DNA from: Anaerolineales bacterium
GTDB taxonomy: Bacteria > Chloroflexota > Anaerolineae > Anaerolineales > E44-bin32
Assembly (NCBI GenBank): GCA_011772595.1
Contig: WVZH01000046.1
Span: 108,319-116,876 of the forward strand
Direction: 5' to 3'
Length of the DNA: 8,558 bases
Each line of letters starts with the position of its first letter. Within the stretch, counting starts at the first letter, position 1. Shown here piece after piece: positions 1-7,900 of this stretch. Both the position numbers and the translations under genes were made by a program. The notes under the pieces are model-generated. The model was not told where the DNA came from and did no database searches. It was given only the letters and a program-made list of their open reading frames with translations.

Positions 1-1766
1 CATTGGTTTCCGGACTCGCAGCGCACTTTATTCGTCAGGCAAAGGATCTACAGCTGTCACCGGATGATATTCGACAACGCTTGGAGGGGCATGAACGAAT
101 CTACCCACTCCTGGAGATGGGCTGCGCTATTTATGAAGACTACCAGCGCGCCCTTCTTTACCGAGGAAGTGTAGATTTTGACGACTTAATTGTGAAAGCG
201 CTGCAAGCATTGCAGAGCGATCCTGCCTATCTGGAAAGACTACGAGTGCGTTGGCCTTATATCCTTGAGGACGAGGCACAGGATAGCAGCAAATTGCAGG
301 AGGACATTCTCCGTCTGCTTGTCGGACCGGAGGGCAATTGGGTCCGGGTCGGGGATCCCAATCAGGCTATTTTTGAAACCTTCACCACAGCTAGTCCGCA
401 ATTCCTGCGCGACTTCCTTCTGGAACGAGATGTCGAGGCACGAGAACTTCCGAATTCGGGAAGATCCACTGCAAGTATCATCTCCCTCGCAAATCACCTA
501 GTAGATTGGACCATGGAAGCGCATCCGAACGAACAGGTTCGATCTGCTCTATCACTTCCACATGTCGAGCCGACCCCGCCCGGCGACCCGCAACCAAACC
601 CGCCGGATGATCCTGCAGGAGTTCACCTGGTCGGTCTGGCATATACCCCAGCGGAGGAGATCAATGCGGTCGGAGAATCGCTTGCGAATTGGCTAGCGGA
701 TCACCAGGATCGTACGGTTGCAATGCTTGTACCTACGAATCAGCGCGGATTCCAGGTTGTGGCCGAATTGAAGAGGCGGGGTTTACCATACGTAGAGATT
801 CTCCGGAGCTCTCGCACGACGCGAGAGACGGCAGGGGCGCTTACGCTTGTACTCAAACACCTCAGCGATCCCACCTCACCCCGACATATGGAAAAAGCAT
901 TCTGGGTCTGGCATCGCCATGAGCGAGAGGATGAACAGAGCTTGAAACTCCTCGAGAGGGCTGCTGGTTTGCTACGCAAATGCCACCACACGGAAGCCTT
1001 CCTTTGGCCTCGACCGGATCGTGATTACCTTCGTGAGGTCGGTCTGACCAACGATTCACGTGCACTCCACGATCGCCTCGTAGCTTTTCGCGCAGTCCTT
1101 CAACGCTGGCATCGAGCCGCGCTATTGCCCATTGGTCAACTCGTCCTCACCCTGGCGCAGGATCTGTTTACGGAATCGGTGGATCTTGCCATCGCTTATA
1201 AATTGGCCATGGTCTTGCGGCGCATCAGTGATATGAACCCGGCATGGCAACTTCCGGAGCTATATCGTGAGCTGGAAGTGATTGCCATGAACGAGCGACG
1301 CTTTCTCGGCTTAAGTCAGGATGACATCGGATTTGATCCCGAACAGTATCGAGGGGTGGTCGTGGTGGCGACTGTCCATAAAGCAAAGGGTCTGGAATGG
1401 GATCGTGTCTATTTATTGTCGGTCAATAACTATGATTTCCCATCAGCACAAGCTCACGATAGCTACATCGCGGAGAAGTGGTTTGTGCGCGATCAACTCA
1501 ACTTGGATGCCGAAGCGTTTGCTCAGTTGAAAGACCTAAGTGAAGGGAGCCCCTTACTCAGGGTAAACGAAGGCGAGGCCACCGAGCAGGCTCGCCTCGA
1601 GTACGCGGCCGAAAGATTACGGCTGCTCTATGTGGCCATCACCCGTGCAAAGGAGGATCTCATCCTAACCTGGAATACAGGTCGACAAGGTGATAAATTG
1701 CAGGCCACCCCCTTCATCGCATTACAATCTTTCTGGGACGAACGACACCATGAAACTGCCGGATGA
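1..1766 (+). CDS. UvrD/Rep-family (SF1A) ATP-dependent DNA helicase, 5' end missing
   Basis: This is the C-terminal 588 or so codons of a 3'-5' DNA helicase; the frame is open at the left edge, and the TTG at 3 is not a credible start because the ATP-binding motif I lies before it. Numbering from that TTG, motif II (Walker B) is EDEAQDS at 89-95, motif III is GDPNQAIF at 117-124, the motif IV equivalent is NSGRS at 151-155, motif V is TVHKAKGLEW at 457-466, and motif VI is LLYVAITRA at 541-549 with the arginine finger R548. A proline-rich stretch near 186-207 links domains 1A and 2A. Motif II follows DEAQD rather than the DEFQD of UvrD/PcrA, and motif IV lacks the usual NYRS tyrosine, so this is a divergent subfamily, not canonical uvrD or pcrA. 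The protein ends about 20 residues after motif VI, without the long UvrD C-terminal tail. The gene overlaps the downstream nuclease by 17 bases, which suggests the two proteins work as a helicase-nuclease pair in DNA repair. Helicase identity is certain; the pairing is inferred. Confidence 0.93.
   Translation, partial: LVSGLAAHFIRQAKDLQLSPDDIRQRLEGHERIYPLLEMGCAIYEDYQRALLYRGSVDFDDLIVKALQALQSDPAYLERLRVRWPYILEDEAQDSSKLQEDILRLLVGPEGNWVRVGDPNQAIFETFTTASPQFLRDFLLERDVEARELPNSGRSTASIISLANHLVDWTMEAHPNEQVRSALSLPHVEPTPPGDPQPNPPDDPAGVHLVGLAYTPAEEINAVGESLANWLADHQDRTVAMLVPTNQRGFQVVAELKRRGLPYVEILRSSRTTRETAGALTLVLKHLSDPTSPRHMEKAFWVWHRHEREDEQSLKLLERAAGLLRKCHHTEAFLWPRPDRDYLREVGLTNDSRALHDRLVAFRAVLQRWHRAALLPIGQLVLTLAQDLFTESVDLAIAYKLAMVLRRISDMNPAWQLPELYRELEVIAMNERRFLGLSQDDIGFDPEQYRGVVVVATVHKAKGLEWDRVYLLSVNNYDFPSAQAHDSYIAEKWFVRDQLNLDAEAFAQLKDLSEGSPLLRVNEGEATEQARLEYAAERLRLLYVAITRAKEDLILTWNTGRQGDKLQATPFIALQSFWDERHHETAG
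1750..1766 (+). other. 17-base overlap of helicase 3' end and nuclease start
   Basis: The nuclease ATG (1750-1752) lies before the helicase TGA (1764-1766), in a different frame. There is only a weak GGGA-type purine stretch at 1736-1739 upstream, so initiation probably depends on ribosomes terminating on the helicase. This would keep the two proteins in fixed proportion. The overlap is seen directly; coupling is inference. Confidence 0.7.
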
Positions 1767-2580
1767 CTTTCAGTTTAATCAATCCAATCTTCAGGATTAT
1801 GTCGATTGCCGACGTCGCTTCCAATACCGGCATGTCATGCGTTTAGCGTGGCCGGGAATTGAAGCGGAGCCTGTCATTGAACACGAACGCTTTCTCAAGT
1901 TAGGAGGCGAGCTGCACCGCATGATCCAACAGCATGTACTTGGGGTGTCGCAAGCGCGGTTGTCGTTGCTGGCACGTGATGAGGATCTCAAGCGCTGGTG
2001 GGAGAATTATCTCCACCATCCTATCAAGGATTTGCCTGGATTAAAACAGGCGGAAGAGTCCATGAGCACGCCGCTTGCTGGTCATCGATTGGTTGCAAAA
2101 TACGATCTATTGGCAATCGAGCCGGGTGTCCGTGCCGTGATTGTTGATTGGAAAGCTACTCGCCGCCGGCCTTCTCGCACCTTTCTCGCACAGCGTTTAC
2201 AGACGCGGGTCTACCCCTATGTGTTTTTTAGGGCTAGCCTGGATCAGCGTTTTTACATCCTCGAGGGAGCAGGACAGGTGGAAATGATTTACTGGTTTGC
2301 TGAGGATCCACACAATCCGGAGCGATTTTTGTATGATGATGATCAGTTCGAGGCAGACGAAGTGTATCTCTCAAGCCTTATCGAAGAGATCAAGGGTCTT
2401 GGGGAATCTGAATTTAACCGCACCGCCGAAGAGTTAAACTGCTTGTTCTGCCGGTACCGGTCACTCTGCCAACGGGGAATTCGTGCAGGATCCTTCCAAG
2501 ATTGGACCCAGGAAATCGATGAAAGCGAAGAGCTCTCTTTTGATTTCGACTTCGATCAAGTTGCCGAGATAGAGTTTTAA
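1750..2580 (+). CDS. PD-(D/E)XK nuclease, RecB/AddB/Cas4-like, with Fe-S cluster cysteines
   Basis: This is a 276-residue nuclease resembling the isolated C-terminal nuclease domain of AddB or a Cas4-type exonuclease (PDDEXK_1 superfamily). Visible catalytic elements are H56 in GGELHRM, D119 in AKYDLL, the D133-W-K135 core and the Q151-x3-Y155 motif typical of RecB-type nucleases. C20 near the N-terminus plus C231-x2-C234-x5-C240 near the C-terminus match the split four-cysteine pattern that binds a 4Fe-4S cluster in AddB and Cas4. The ATG at 1750 was chosen because the fold's first conserved helix begins at once after it; a GTG at 1690 would add 20 residues lying wholly inside the helicase gene. 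No strong Shine-Dalgarno is seen, which fits coupling to the overlapping helicase. The tail (255-276) is very acidic, with alternating Phe and Asp, and ends in EIEF. No cas genes are visible, so CRISPR adaptation is unlikely. The nuclease family is well supported; the exact DNA substrate and the partnership with the helicase are inferred. Confidence 0.9.
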   Translation: MKLPDDFQFNQSNLQDYVDCRRRFQYRHVMRLAWPGIEAEPVIEHERFLKLGGELHRMIQQHVLGVSQARLSLLARDEDLKRWWENYLHHPIKDLPGLKQAEESMSTPLAGHRLVAKYDLLAIEPGVRAVIVDWKATRRRPSRTFLAQRLQTRVYPYVFFRASLDQRFYILEGAGQVEMIYWFAEDPHNPERFLYDDDQFEADEVYLSSLIEEIKGLGESEFNRTAEELNCLFCRYRSLCQRGIRAGSFQDWTQEIDESEELSFDFDFDQVAEIEF

Positions 2581-2585
2581 TCTCC

Positions 2586-4889
2586 ATGGAAAACGTGTGG
2601 CTGGATCCGCTGCCGATCCGGGTGAGCAACCGATTGCAGAATGCAGTTGGAGGTCATCGATTGGTGGCGGCGACGTTAGCACGACGTGGTATTCGACGCA
2701 GCGAAGAGGCACTTGCATTTCTCATTCCAGAAAACTATGTTGCCGCACCTGCAGAAGCTCTTCCAAATATGATGCTCGCTGTCACCCGTCTTGAACATTC
2801 CATTCAGCAAGGCGAACAAATCTGTGTATGGGGTGATTTCGATGTTGACGGCCAGACCTCGACGACGTTGCTGGTTGAGGCGTTACGAGTACTGGGAGCT
2901 GACGTCACATATTACATCCCACTACGCGAAACAGAGTCGCATGGTGTTCATATCCCGTCCCTCGAGAAGCGAATCGCAGAAGGAGCCAAGCTGCTACTGA
3001 CCTGTGACACCGGTGTAACAGCGCACGATGCGGTCGCTTATGCCCGGAACCACGGCGTAGAGATGATCATCACGGATCACCACGATCTGCCCGCGGATTT
3101 GCCTGATGCGCATGCAGTGGTTAATCCCAAAATGCTACCTACAGATCATCCCTTGTATGGGTTACCGGGTGTAGGTGTGGCGTACAAGCTTGTTGAGGCC
3201 TTGTTTGAAAGAGCGGATCGTCTCGGATGGGTGGATCGTTTGCTCGACCTCGTCGCCCTTGGTATCGTCGCCGATCTTGCAGAATTACGTAATGATGTTC
3301 GCTTTCAGCTCCAGCGCGGCCTCGAGGTTCTCAGACAAACCCCCAGGCTCGGTCTGAAAGTGATGATGGAACTGGCGCAAGTTCGGGCGGCTACGCTGAC
3401 GGAAGAAGGAATTGCCTTTGCACTCGCACCACGCATGAACGCATTGGGTCGGCTTGCGGATGCTAATGCCAGCGTCGAATTCTTAACAACCGATGATGTG
3501 TCCAGGGCGAGGATTCTGGCAAACGAAATGGAAGGTTTGAACGCTCGCCGTAAACTACTGAGCGATCAAGTCACCCAAGCTGCGCAAGAACTTATCGAGG
3601 CGGAGCCTTCCCTGCTCGATCAGCCTGCTCTCGTGGTAGCTCGTCCAGGATGGCCAGTTGGCGTTGTCGGGATTGTGGCCAGTCGATTAGCGGAGAAGTA
3701 TCGTCGTCCAACCGTGGTTCTCAGTATTTCCGAATCGGGACTCGCCCGTGGATCTGCACGCTCAATCGAAGGAGTCGATATATCAACAGCGATTGCCGAG
3801 CAGAGCGAGATGTTGACAGGTTTTGGGGGTCACCCGATGGCGGCCGGTTTGAGGATCGAGGCGGATCGAGTACCGGAATTTCAACGCGCCTTGTCCGCCG
3901 CTGTTTCGGCGATGCTTGACAAAGTCGATGCGCGTCCGCGTGTACAGATTGATGGCTATGTTCAATTCAGCGATCTATCCATGGAATTCGTTGCGGATCT
4001 GAATCGCTTGGCACCATTCGGACCCGGAAACCCTCGACTCACACTTGCGACGCGTGACGTCGCTGTGAAGAGTGTACGCGAGCTTGGCAGGGAAGGCGAT
4101 CATCTCTTGCTCGTCGCTGAGGACATGGGCGGGGCGACACAAAAAGTTGTCTGGTGGCGAGGGGCTGAAAGATCGATTCCGGAGGGGCGATTTGACTTGG
4201 CTTTCCACGTCGATATCAGTGATTACGAAGGTCTGCATGAGCTGCGTCTGACGTGGGTGGATTCACGTACTCATGCTCTCGACACTCTCCCGCCAGCAAT
4301 GAAGCGTCAGTCCCTGAGAATTATTGATTGGCGAGGGGAGGGGAATGTCCCTGATCGTATTTCACAGCTTATGCAGGAGAGCATCCAGGTCTGGGTTGAA
4401 GGTGAGAGAGGAAGTAGTTTTGAGGGTCGGGATCGTTATCAATTGGAGCCTTCAAAAACATTAGCGATCTTGACTGCACCACCAGGTCCAGAAGAACTGC
4501 GGATGGTCTTGCAACGGGTTTCACCGCAGGTTGTATATTTATTTGCTGAAGATCCGGGTTTTACCGAGCCTCAATCTTTTCTGAAACAGCTTACTGGGAT
4601 GATCAAATATGCGCTTAGAGTGGAAGGTGGCAGAGTGCGTATCTCCACGCTAGCCGCTGCGACTGCACATAGGGAGATCACGGTTCGCATGGGCATCATG
4701 TTGTTGACCGCGCGAGGTGATGTTGAAATAGCTCATGAAGAGAACGATGAAATGGTGCTTTCTAGGGGATCAGGAGAGCGAGGGGAAGAAAGTGAGGCCG
4801 CACGCAAGTTGGAGGGAGTGCTTGAAGAGACCGGTTCGTATCGCGCTTTCTTTCGCCAGGCGAAAGCGGAGACATTGCTTGCTTACTGA
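2586..4889 (+). CDS. recJ: Single-stranded-DNA-specific 5'-3' exonuclease RecJ
   Basis: RecJ degrades single-stranded DNA 5' to 3' using two metal ions and acts in recombinational repair, base excision and mismatch repair. At 767 residues it is longer than E. coli RecJ (577) and near the size of Bacillus/Deinococcus forms. The DHH domain shows motif I D84-F-D86-V-D88-G, motif II C-D141-T-G, the signature D164-H165-H166, and D230 in VALGIVADL, so all expected metal ligands are present. APRMNALGR at 281-289 is the conserved linker motif. The DHHA1 domain ends with GGHPMAAG at 414-421. An OB-like domain (about 455-560) contains APFGPGNP near 476. Residues from about 565 on match the C-terminal extension found in Gram-positive and Deinococcus RecJ. 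The ATG at 2586 is only five bases after the nuclease stop, with no clear Shine-Dalgarno, so translation is probably coupled. Several motif flanks differ from consensus (DFDVDGQT for DYDVDGIT, CDTGVT for VDNGI). It could be a second, paralogous RecJ of the genome; that needs the rest of the genome. Confidence 0.94.
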   Translation: MENVWLDPLPIRVSNRLQNAVGGHRLVAATLARRGIRRSEEALAFLIPENYVAAPAEALPNMMLAVTRLEHSIQQGEQICVWGDFDVDGQTSTTLLVEALRVLGADVTYYIPLRETESHGVHIPSLEKRIAEGAKLLLTCDTGVTAHDAVAYARNHGVEMIITDHHDLPADLPDAHAVVNPKMLPTDHPLYGLPGVGVAYKLVEALFERADRLGWVDRLLDLVALGIVADLAELRNDVRFQLQRGLEVLRQTPRLGLKVMMELAQVRAATLTEEGIAFALAPRMNALGRLADANASVEFLTTDDVSRARILANEMEGLNARRKLLSDQVTQAAQELIEAEPSLLDQPALVVARPGWPVGVVGIVASRLAEKYRRPTVVLSISESGLARGSARSIEGVDISTAIAEQSEMLTGFGGHPMAAGLRIEADRVPEFQRALSAAVSAMLDKVDARPRVQIDGYVQFSDLSMEFVADLNRLAPFGPGNPRLTLATRDVAVKSVRELGREGDHLLLVAEDMGGATQKVVWWRGAERSIPEGRFDLAFHVDISDYEGLHELRLTWVDSRTHALDTLPPAMKRQSLRIIDWRGEGNVPDRISQLMQESIQVWVEGERGSSFEGRDRYQLEPSKTLAILTAPPGPEELRMVLQRVSPQVVYLFAEDPGFTEPQSFLKQLTGMIKYALRVEGGRVRISTLAAATAHREITVRMGIMLLTARGDVEIAHEENDEMVLSRGSGERGEESEAARKLEGVLEETGSYRAFFRQAKAETLLAY
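4844..4868. repeat. Nested inverted repeat at the 3' end of recJ
   Basis: CTTTCGC at 4850-4856 and GCGAAAG at 4860-4866 are perfect 7-base complements around a CAG loop. An alternative pairing uses CGCTTTC (4844-4850) with GAAAGCG (4862-4868). The repeat lies inside the coding region, 20 bases or so before the recJ stop, and no T-run follows on either strand. It is therefore not a standard intrinsic terminator; it might stabilise the convergent mRNA ends or simply be chance. Confidence 0.3.
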
Positions 4890-4928
4890 GTTACCAATTC
4901 CGATTTAGGGAAGGACGTATTTCGTTGA
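4890..4928. other. 39-base convergent intergenic gap
   Basis: This is the only non-coding stretch longer than five bases. It separates the recJ TGA (4887-4889) from the complement of the kinase TGA (4929-4931). I see no GC-rich hairpin followed by a T-run on either strand, so transcripts from the two sides may overlap at their 3' ends or stop by a factor-dependent mechanism. Confidence 0.6.
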
Positions 4929-7900
4929 TCAGGAGTTTGGCAGGAATATGGATATTATATTCCCACCTTCCGGACTGTCTTCAACCCAAATTCTGCCGCC
5001 GTGTGCATTTACCGCCAGTCTTGAAAAGGCTAAGCCGAGTCCTGTCCCGCGGCGTCTTCCTGGCAGCCCAGGAACTTGCCCAAAGCGTTCGAAAATTCGG
5101 TCGCGGAATTCCGATGGTACACCCGGACCCGTATCGACAACGTGGATCAAGACGCCGTCATCCGTGCCTTCTGCTCTCACATCGACCCGGCCCCCAGCTG
5201 GTGTGAATTTCAAAGCATTATCAAGCAAGTTACCAATAACCCGCCGTAGTTTCTCCTCGTCGGCATTGATCTTAGACAATTTGGCTGAAGTAGAACAATC
5301 GAGGATGATGCCAAACTCGTTCGCCTCGTGAACATAGAGATTGACCGTCTGCTGGCAAAGTTCCTTCAAACATACCGGTTGAAGGGAAAGCTCTAATTCT
5401 CCGCTCTCCAGTTTCGCGATATCAAGAAGAGAATTAACCAGATCGAGCATCTGCTGGACGCTGCGTTTGGAGACGGAGAGAGCTTGAGAGACGATCGGTG
5501 AGGAAGAATCCCCATTGTTTGTGTCGTCCAGCAACTTCAAGCTACCGAGGATGGCAGTCAAGGGGCTGCGTAGATCGTGGACGATCATCTCGGTCAGTTG
5601 TTCACGTGTTTCATCCAGCTCGCGTTCCTCCGTTATGTCGCGTAAGACAATCAACCAACCGATCAACTGTCCACGAGCGTCCCGGACAGGAGCATCGGAT
5701 CGCTGGAAGGTGCGGCGTGGCGGGCGAGGGCTATCATATGTGAACGTTTTACCTAGAAGCACCTGACCGCTACGCAAGTCAGAGATGAAATTAGCTAATT
5801 CTCCGGGTCGATATCCGATCGATTCTGTAAATTCAAGACCTTCCTCAGACAAGTTCCGACCGACGATTTGATCGACCGTGAGACCTGTTAGGGTCTCGAT
5901 TTGGTCGTTTGCTAGCACAATCTTTCCGAGTGGGTCTACCAGCAACATACCCTCTCGTGTGGAGTTGAGAACTGCCGTGAGACGGTTATGGCTCTCGCTG
6001 ATGCGACGGAAGAGCTCTGTGTTTTCAAGGGCGATAGCCGCTTGGCTAGCGATCGTTTGAGCAGTTCGAATGGCATTTTCATCGAAAAGACGCTCATGCT
6101 CGTTGAAGGCTTCGATCAAGCCCAAAGTCTGATCTCCAACAATGATAGGTACCACGAGAATGCTGCCTGCCTGGTGAAATGTCGATAGGTAGGTTTGATC
6201 TGGCTCACTCGGTGCATCTTGGAGGGTCCACTGTTGGGGTTGTCCTTGTCTTAAACACGTTTCGAGAGCTGGATTTTCGCTCACGGCAAAACTTCGGGTG
6301 GTATCCTTTTTCGGTTGCCCGTTTTTGACAGAAGCTTGTACTACGAGAGTTTGATCCTCGGTGTTCCAACGCAATACCCTTGCGCCGTCACTCGAGATGG
6401 CAACAGAAAGGCTGTCGGCGATCGCCAATGCAACCGCTTTACTCTCAAAGCTAGAAGCAATTTGGGTGCTTGCCTGGTAAAGCAAGGATTGTTCACGTAA
6501 TCGCGCCTCAAGTTGTTGGTAAAGGGTCGCATTCGCAAGTGCCACGGCAGCCTGTGCCGCAAGTTGAGCCAGAAAATGTTCGTGTTCTTCGGTGAATGCT
6601 GAGATCGTGGGGTTTTCGACCGTGATGACCCCGAGGACATTCTCCTGGCGTAGTATCGGGACGCTGAGCAGGCTGCGTGTGAGTCCATTGGTCCAATCCA
6701 GGTGGCCATGTTCGAGGTGGACATCTTTGGCGTTACAAATCTCACCTGTCTGAAACACACGTGCGGGGATGCCCTGGTCGAGCGGGAGGGTTTTGGACGG
6801 GTCCTTGATCGGAGAATCGGTGGGATATGCGTGATGTGCCACGATGCGTAGAGCGTGTACCTCAGACTCGTATATAGCGAGATGCCCGATGGCTGCATTG
6901 GTCACGCGCAATGCGTGTTTGAGTATCGCCTTGAAAAGATCTGCGATGTCGAGGGTGGCATTCATTTCGCGCCCGATTGCTTCAAGGGTGGCAAGTTGTT
7001 CTACTCGACGCTGAAGAGCCAGATCGGTTGCGGCGTGGGCGCGTGCGTTTGCCACAGCGAGAGCGGCTTGGGCAGCAAATGTTTTCAACAGTTCGATCTG
7101 GTCGATCTGAAATCTTTGAGGTTCAGAAAAGTAGACAGAAACCTGGCCGATCGTGCCCGAGGGAGTGATGAGAGGAAAATCTGCAAAGGCTTGGATACCC
7201 TCCTTTTGCATCAGGGTGATGATGGGTTGAGATAAATGGGAGGTTGACATTTCAGCGACAAGTACGGGCGATTCGTTATGGAAGGCCTGGATTCTCTCCT
7301 GTTCTTCGATTGGAATGGTCATCCAGGCATGCATGAATTCGTCGGACAAATGAGTCCCGTGTGCCAGGAATAATTCGCCCAGGTCCCTTTCGTACAGGTA
7401 GATGGCAGACTTGTCCCCTCCACCGACACGAATCATCGAAAGGCAAACCAATTCGATCGCGCGCTCAGGATCCAAGGTAGAGCTCATGGAAGTGGTGATT
7501 TCATTGAGCGAGGCAAGCGCTGTTGCCCGGTTGTGGGTCTGTTCATAGAGGAGGGCATTCTCAATTGCGACGGCGGCCTGTCCTGCTAAGGTCGATAAGA
7601 CATCGAGATCTCTGCTTGTGAAAACCTTGCCAGGCTCTGTGTGAAAGACGGCGAGACAACCGATTGCCCGCTCCGGATTGAGCAGAGGAACCCCTATCCA
7701 TGCTTGAGGAGCATTCTCCAATTCGGGGAGTCCCATGTTATTCAAGGCCTCAGGCGCATCTCTTGGGATGAGAATAGGGGAGGCGCGTTGAATAACGCGA
7801 TCCGTTAGCCGGTCGGTAAACGGACGGTCGGGCCACGCTTGACGTATTCCATGCTTCACTGCTAGAGGGTACGACAGTAGATTGTCTTCGGAATCGTGAA

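Noticed and set aside
1690..1749. GTG at 1690 as an earlier start for the nuclease
   Set aside because: The extra residues lie inside the helicase gene and show no family similarity, while the ATG at 1750 immediately precedes the conserved nuclease N-terminus.
1750..2580. Cas4 of a CRISPR locus
   Set aside because: Catalytic and cysteine motifs resemble Cas4, but there is no repeat array and no cas1 or cas2 in the window; helicase and recJ neighbours point to repair.
4844..4868. Intrinsic terminator for recJ
   Set aside because: The stem lies before the stop codon and is followed by a mixed sequence instead of a T-run on both strands.
4948..5331. 127-codon plus-strand open frame antisense to the kinase ATPase domain
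   Set aside because: The opposite strand encodes the conserved N, G1, F and G2 boxes. The plus-strand product is Ser/Pro-rich with no recognisable fold.
6341..6898. 185-codon minus-strand open frame within the kinase gene
   Set aside because: It overlaps the third and fourth GAF region in another frame, its translation is low-complexity with many Arg, Ser, Thr and Pro and no recognisable domain, and the kinase frame is strongly supported by domain content.
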